Assembly (NCBI GenBank): GCA_040079935.1
Contig: JBEBJI010000047.1
Span: 1 to 9,938 of the forward strand
DNA length: 9,938 nt
Source: Methylotenera_A sp040079935
GTDB lineage: Bacteria; Pseudomonadota; Gammaproteobacteria; Burkholderiales; Methylophilaceae
Direction: 5' to 3'
The notes below the pieces were generated by a model that did no database searches, was not told the origin of the DNA, and saw nothing but the letters and a program-made list of their open reading frames with translations. A program made the position numbers and the translations under genes. Positions 6,552-9,938 of this stretch are shown one piece after another (positions within the stretch are counted from its first letter, which is position 1; each line of letters opens with the position of its first letter).

Positions 6552-7940
6552 ATGTCACATATAAAGTTGCCCGATCTCTCGCATTACTGGGTGCCATTTA
6601 CAACCAATCGCCAATTTAAGGCCATGCCACGCCTATTTAAGGCCGCTAAAGGCAATTACTATACTTCAATAGACGACAGGCAAATTCTCGATGGCACGGC
6701 AGGCTTATGGTGCGTACCCGCTGGGCATGCGCGCGAAGAAATTGCAGTTGCCGTCGGTGAGCAATTACGCACACTTGATTACGCGCCCGCCTTCCAAACT
6801 AGCCACCCGCTTGCCTTTGAAGCGGCTACCCGTTTGGCGGAATATATGCCTGCTGGACTAGATCGCATTTTTTTTACCAATTCCGGCTCAGAATCTGCCG
6901 ATACTGCGCTTAAAATCGCGCTAGCTTATCACCGCGTGTGTGGAAATCCTTTAAGAAACAAATTGATAGGCCGCGAACGTGGTTATCACGGCGTTAATTT
7001 TGGCGGTATTTCTGTAGGCGGCATTGCGGGCAATCGCAAAGCTTTTGGCAACGCTTTAAGCGGCGTTGACCATATTCGCCACCCACTCGACATCGCAAAC
7101 AATGCCTTCACCAAAGGCGTGCCCGAAGACGGTGGTATTGCGCTGGCGAACGAATTTGAAGCACGCATTCTCACATTGCACGATCCATCTACCATCGCAG
7201 CGCTCATTATAGAGCCTGTGCAAGGCTCGGCTGGCGTGCTTATTCCGCCAAAAGGCTATTTAAAACGCATACGCGAAATTTGCGATAAATACGGTATTTT
7301 GCTGATTTTCGACGAGGTCATTACTGGTTTTGGACGGCTGGGCACAAGACTTGGTGCAGATTACTTTGATGTGATTCCCGACATTCTCACTGGCGCAAAA
7401 GGTTTAACAAACGGCGTTGTGCCAATGGGCGCGGTAGCAGTAAAGCGTGAAATTTACGATGCATTTATGGAAAAATCCCCACAAGGCGCAATCGAGTTGC
7501 CGCACGGCTACACTTATAGCGCAATACCCATCGCCTGCGCGGCTGCAATCACCACGCTGGATATTTTCGCGACAGAGAAATTAGAAAACCGTGCTGCAGG
7601 CTTGAGCGACTATTTTGAGCAAGCAGCACACAGCCTAAAGGGTTTGCCGATGGTGCGCGATATTCGCAATATTGGCTTAATCGCTGGTATTGAGTTTGAG
7701 GCGAAAGCTGGCGCTAGCGCGTTTGCAGTGTATTTAAAATGCTACGAGCTTGGTTTGCACGTGCGCTACACAGGCGACATCATCGCCATTTCGCCGCCGC
7801 TCACCATCGAAAAACACGAAATTGACCGCATTTTTAACACACTGGCAGATGCAATTAAATATGTTGCTAGCCAAGGCGAGGCGGGCTTAAACGCAAATAA
7901 TTATCTTAAAAATGAACAACAATGGGCCGCGAAACAATAG
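6552..7940 (+). CDS. bauA: Beta-alanine (omega-amino acid):pyruvate aminotransferase
   Basis: PLP-dependent class III aminotransferase of 462 residues, cytoplasmic. It should move the amino group of beta-alanine (or another omega-amino acid or amine) to pyruvate, giving malonate semialdehyde and alanine. From memory it aligns closely with the Pseudomonas omega-amino acid:pyruvate enzyme: HYWVPF near the start, SGSES (111-115), RGYHGVN (143-149), FDEVITGFGRLG (253-264), the PLP lysine Lys283 in TGAKGLTNG with Asp254 for the pyridine nitrogen, and HGYTYS (318-323). Arg405 (HVRYTGD) aligns with the substrate-carboxylate arginine Arg414 of that enzyme. The N-terminus is shorter than in Pseudomonas. 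The C-terminus carries about 22 extra polar residues after the usual end. AAAGG lies 6 nt before ATG. It is followed 87 nt later by mmsA, whose enzyme uses the product, and is divergent from puuR. A broader diamine substrate range is possible. Confidence 0.9.
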   Translation: MSHIKLPDLSHYWVPFTTNRQFKAMPRLFKAAKGNYYTSIDDRQILDGTAGLWCVPAGHAREEIAVAVGEQLRTLDYAPAFQTSHPLAFEAATRLAEYMPAGLDRIFFTNSGSESADTALKIALAYHRVCGNPLRNKLIGRERGYHGVNFGGISVGGIAGNRKAFGNALSGVDHIRHPLDIANNAFTKGVPEDGGIALANEFEARILTLHDPSTIAALIIEPVQGSAGVLIPPKGYLKRIREICDKYGILLIFDEVITGFGRLGTRLGADYFDVIPDILTGAKGLTNGVVPMGAVAVKREIYDAFMEKSPQGAIELPHGYTYSAIPIACAAAITTLDIFATEKLENRAAGLSDYFEQAAHSLKGLPMVRDIRNIGLIAGIEFEAKAGASAFAVYLKCYELGLHVRYTGDIIAISPPLTIEKHEIDRIFNTLADAIKYVASQGEAGLNANNYLKNEQQWAAKQ

Positions 7941-7950
7941 ACTTGGAAGG

Positions 7951-7975
7951 CGCATGGATATTGGCTTGCAGGGCA
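7951..7975 (+). repeat. Leader element shared with the patD leader (copy 2)
   Basis: This copy lies in the 87-nt spacer between the aminotransferase and mmsA and matches 11-35 at 21 of 25 positions, with 13 identical at its 5' side. Just downstream are CACGTG (7974-7979) and the odd palindrome TGTTTTAAACA (7978-7988). A weak promoter could follow: TTGCAG at 7966-7971, then TATACG at 7990-7995 after 18 bp. If so, mmsA has its own start of transcription as well as read-through from the aminotransferase. Confidence 0.5.
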
Positions 7976-8027
7976 CGTGTTTTAAACAGTATACGAGTAA
8001 AATAAACTATCAATCGGAGTATTTAGT

Positions 8028-9524
8028 ATGAATAAAATTGGGCACTACATTCACGGAAAACACGTTGCGGGCACCAGCGCCAGACTTGGCGATGTCTATA
8101 ACCCGGCAACTGGTGCGGTTTCAGCGCAAATTACCATGGCAACTGCGACTGAAACTGCAGCTGCAATCGCTGCTGCACAAGCCGCTTTTCCAGCATGGAG
8201 TGCAACACCAGCTTTAAGGCGCTCTAGAATTTTGTTTAAATTCAAAGCATTACTCGACGAACATGCCAACGATTTAGCCAAAGCGATTTCACTGGAACAC
8301 GGCAAAACGATTTCTGATGCACGCGGCGAAGTGACGCGCGGTATTGAAGTAGTTGAATTCGCATGCGGCGCACCGCATTTGATGAAAGGCGATTTTAACG
8401 ACAATGTTGGTACAGGTATTGATACTTATAGCATGCACCAAGCGCTGGGTGTGGTTGCGGGCATTACGCCATTTAACTTCCCCATTATGGTGCCGCTGTG
8501 GATGATTCCGATGGCGCTGGCAACTGGCAATACTTTTGTACTGAAGCCATCAGAAAAAACGCCAAGCGCTTCGTTAATGATTGCAGATTTGCTGTCTGAA
8601 GCTGGTTTGCCAGCAGGCGTATTCAATATTGTAAATGGCGACAAAGAAGCGGTAGACGTTTTACTGTCAGATAAGCGAATTCAAGCGATTAGTTTTGTCG
8701 GCTCCACACCAATTGCGGAACATATTTACAGCACTGGCACCAAAAACGGCAAGCGCGTACAAGCGCTAGGCGGTGCCAAAAATCACTTAGTGGTGATGCC
8801 AGATGCAGATTTAGACCAAGTAGCAGATGCGCTTATTGGCGCAGGTTACGGCTCAGCAGGCGAGCGCTGCATGGCGATTTCTGTCGCGGTTACAGTGGGC
8901 GATGTGGCAGACAAATTGGTGGAAAAACTCAAAGAAAAAGTGAAAACCATTACCATCGACCAAGGCTTGAACGAGAAGGCTGATATGGGTCCATTAGTAA
9001 CGCCGCAGCATTTTGAAAAAGTGAAATGCTACGTAGATTTAGGCGTGGCCGAAGGTGCAAAACTAGTCATCGACGGTCGAGGTTATTCGCAAAAAGGGCA
9101 CGAAAAAGGCTTTTTTTTGGCGCCATGTTTATTCGACCACGTTACGGAAGACATGCGTATTTATAAAGAAGAAATTTTCGGGCCAGTGTTATCCGTTGTG
9201 CGCGCCAAAACCTTTGAAGAAGCTTTAAAACTGGTGAATGACCACGAGTTTGGCAACGGCACGGCAATTTTCACGCGTGATGGCGAAGCAGCGCGCGAAT
9301 TCACCAACCGCGTACAAGTCGGCATGGTCGGCGTTAACGTTGCCATCCCAGTGCCTATTGCCTTCCACAGTTTTGGGGGCTGGAAACGTTCACTATTTGG
9401 CGACCACCACATTTACGGCATGGAAGGCATACGCTTTTATACGCGCCTCAAAACCACCACATCGCGCTGGCCTTCAGCCACTAAAAACATAGGCTCTGAG
9501 TTTGTGATGCCAACCATGAAATAA
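8028..9524 (+). CDS. mmsA: CoA-acylating (methyl)malonate-semialdehyde dehydrogenase
   Basis: Cytoplasmic aldehyde dehydrogenase of 498 residues, typical for the family. It converts malonate or methylmalonate semialdehyde, with NAD and CoA, to acetyl-CoA or propionyl-CoA plus CO2 (MmsA/IolA/BauC). Visible features are Asn150 (PFNFP), Lys173 (LKPSE), the cofactor loop FVGST (223-227), and catalytic Cys281 preceded by Arg280 in AGERCMA. Arg104 lies in the TRGIEVVEFA segment. The two arginines are those known in this subfamily to hold the substrate carboxylate. The usual general-base motif ELGGK is replaced by ALGGAKNH (246-253), diagnostic of CoA-dependent members. SFGGWKRSLFGD (448-459) is also characteristic. 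CGGAG ends 8 nt before ATG. The upstream aminotransferase makes its likely substrate, malonate semialdehyde; valine or myo-inositol breakdown is an alternative role, but no such genes are seen. A strong terminator follows 21 nt after the stop. Confidence 0.94.
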   Translation: MNKIGHYIHGKHVAGTSARLGDVYNPATGAVSAQITMATATETAAAIAAAQAAFPAWSATPALRRSRILFKFKALLDEHANDLAKAISLEHGKTISDARGEVTRGIEVVEFACGAPHLMKGDFNDNVGTGIDTYSMHQALGVVAGITPFNFPIMVPLWMIPMALATGNTFVLKPSEKTPSASLMIADLLSEAGLPAGVFNIVNGDKEAVDVLLSDKRIQAISFVGSTPIAEHIYSTGTKNGKRVQALGGAKNHLVVMPDADLDQVADALIGAGYGSAGERCMAISVAVTVGDVADKLVEKLKEKVKTITIDQGLNEKADMGPLVTPQHFEKVKCYVDLGVAEGAKLVIDGRGYSQKGHEKGFFLAPCLFDHVTEDMRIYKEEIFGPVLSVVRAKTFEEALKLVNDHEFGNGTAIFTRDGEAAREFTNRVQVGMVGVNVAIPVPIAFHSFGGWKRSLFGDHHIYGMEGIRFYTRLKTTTSRWPSATKNIGSEFVMPTMK

Positions 9525-9545
9525 ATTTTAGCGATTTAATCACCC

Positions 9546-9577
9546 AATAAAAAAGGTGCCGAAGCACCTTTTTTATT
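9546..9577. terminator. Bidirectional Rho-independent terminator
   Basis: A perfect 14-bp stem (AATAAAAAAGGTGC paired with GCACCTTTTTTATT) closes a 4-nt loop and gives six T on either strand. It lies between convergent genes: 21 nt after the mmsA stop and 25 nt after the porin stop. On the minus strand the loop is TTCG closed by C and G, the very stable cUUCGg tetraloop; on the plus strand it is CGAA. Confidence 0.93.
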
Positions 9578-9602
9578 ACGCTAAATTTATTAAACTAAAC
9601 TA

Positions 9603-9938
9603 TTACCAAGCACGTTTAACAAAGAACCAAATCTTTTCTTCGTTTACGTCTCTACCTTTAGCAGTAACATAATATGCTTCGCTTTTTACGTTAAATGTAT
9701 CTGTGTAATATGCGCCTGCACTGAAACCCTCGATTGGTTTACCAGCACTTGGGATCGTAAAGTTTCTGCTCAAACCAATCGCCACATCACTTTGTGAGCC
9801 TAGCAGATTTGGCGTATGTTGATAACCAACTTTAGCCATAAAATTCAAATCAGCAATCGGCAATGTATAGTTAAACTTCAGCTCGTTGTAAGTTGCGCCT
9901 TCAGTATCATCCGTACCGTCTTTTGTACCTGATGCAGC
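9603..9938 (-). CDS. TorF-family putative porin, 3' part only
   Basis: The reading frame stays open from the stop at 9603 to the window edge, giving the last 111 residues of a longer protein; the start lies outside. Alternating polar and hydrophobic residues suggest amphipathic beta strands (ELKFNYT, ADLNFMAKVGYQH, DVAIGLSRNF, FSAGAYYTDT, SEAYYVTAKG). The protein ends in an aromatic residue (VKRAW), as outer-membrane beta-barrels do. The final GAYYTDT plus a short strand and a closing strand fit the TorF-like (TIGR02001) family of proteobacterial porins as I recall it. That family is poorly characterised, so no substrate can be named. Confidence is good for an outer-membrane barrel and moderate for the family. 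Confidence 0.68.
   Translation of the reverse strand, partial: AASGTKDGTDDTEGATYNELKFNYTLPIADLNFMAKVGYQHTPNLLGSQSDVAIGLSRNFTIPSAGKPIEGFSAGAYYTDTFNVKSEAYYVTAKGRDVNEEKIWFFVKRAW

Noticed and set aside
7951..7980. Sigma-54 promoter in the shared leader element
   Set aside because: GG at 7963-7964 and GC at 7973-7974 are only 8 bp apart instead of 10, and the patD copy lacks the GG.
9861..9863. TTG as the start of an 86-residue protein at the right edge
   Set aside because: The frame remains open upstream to the window end with beta-strand-like sequence, so the TTG is an internal leucine codon of a longer gene.
1..9938. CRISPR array, insertion sequence, tRNA, phage or toxin-antitoxin module
   Set aside because: I saw no regularly spaced repeats, transposase-like protein, tRNA-like fold or paired small toxin/antitoxin genes on either strand.

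Overview
The window is an ordinary-looking chromosomal segment of a Gram-negative proteobacterium. Lipoprotein, outer-membrane porin, OsmB-type and PuuR-type genes all point that way. Moderate GC with AT-rich spacers, together with the TorF-type porin and a free-standing tpiA, would suit a betaproteobacterium such as a Methylophilaceae methylotroph. That placement is a guess from gene flavour, not from a database search.

Layout. 1-103: leader of the first gene, holding an element that recurs at 7951 and a 14-bp direct repeat. 104-1537 (+): 4-aminobutyraldehyde dehydrogenase PatD. 1557-3767 (-): membrane MASE1-GGDEF-EAL cyclic-di-GMP enzyme. 3987-4202 (-): OsmB-like glycine-zipper lipoprotein. 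4347-4526 (+): an unrecognised acidic 59-residue protein whose stop codon overlaps that of tpiA. 4523-5290 (-): triosephosphate isomerase. 5350-5790 (-): small ion channel. 5843-6397 (-): PuuR-type XRE-cupin repressor. 6552-7940 (+): beta-alanine (omega-amino acid):pyruvate aminotransferase. 8028-9524 (+): CoA-acylating (methyl)malonate-semialdehyde dehydrogenase. 9546-9577: strong bidirectional terminator. 9603-9938 (-): 3' end of a TorF-like porin, cut by the window edge. No gene-free stretch exceeds 300 bases; the longest is 3768-3986.

How the genes fit together. Four genes form a coherent theme of polyamine and beta-alanine breakdown. PatD oxidises an aminoaldehyde (4-aminobutanal, or 3-aminopropanal from 1,3-diaminopropane) to the omega-amino acid. 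The aminotransferase turns beta-alanine into malonate semialdehyde, and MmsA converts that to acetyl-CoA and CO2. PuuR, divergent from the aminotransferase, is the obvious local regulator. The 154-bp spacer between them carries two facing promoters, each overlapped by a 19-bp inverted repeat. PatD lies about 5 kb away, but its leader shares a 25-bp element with the mmsA leader, which hints at joint control. The cyclic-di-GMP enzyme, OsmB, TPI, channel and porin look like unrelated housekeeping or envelope functions.

I see no CRISPR array, transposase, tRNA, rRNA or phage gene. I found no clear undescribed multi-gene system. The more unusual signals are the shared leader element, the operator-like palindromes, the small acidic ORF, and single odd residues in PatD and TPI.
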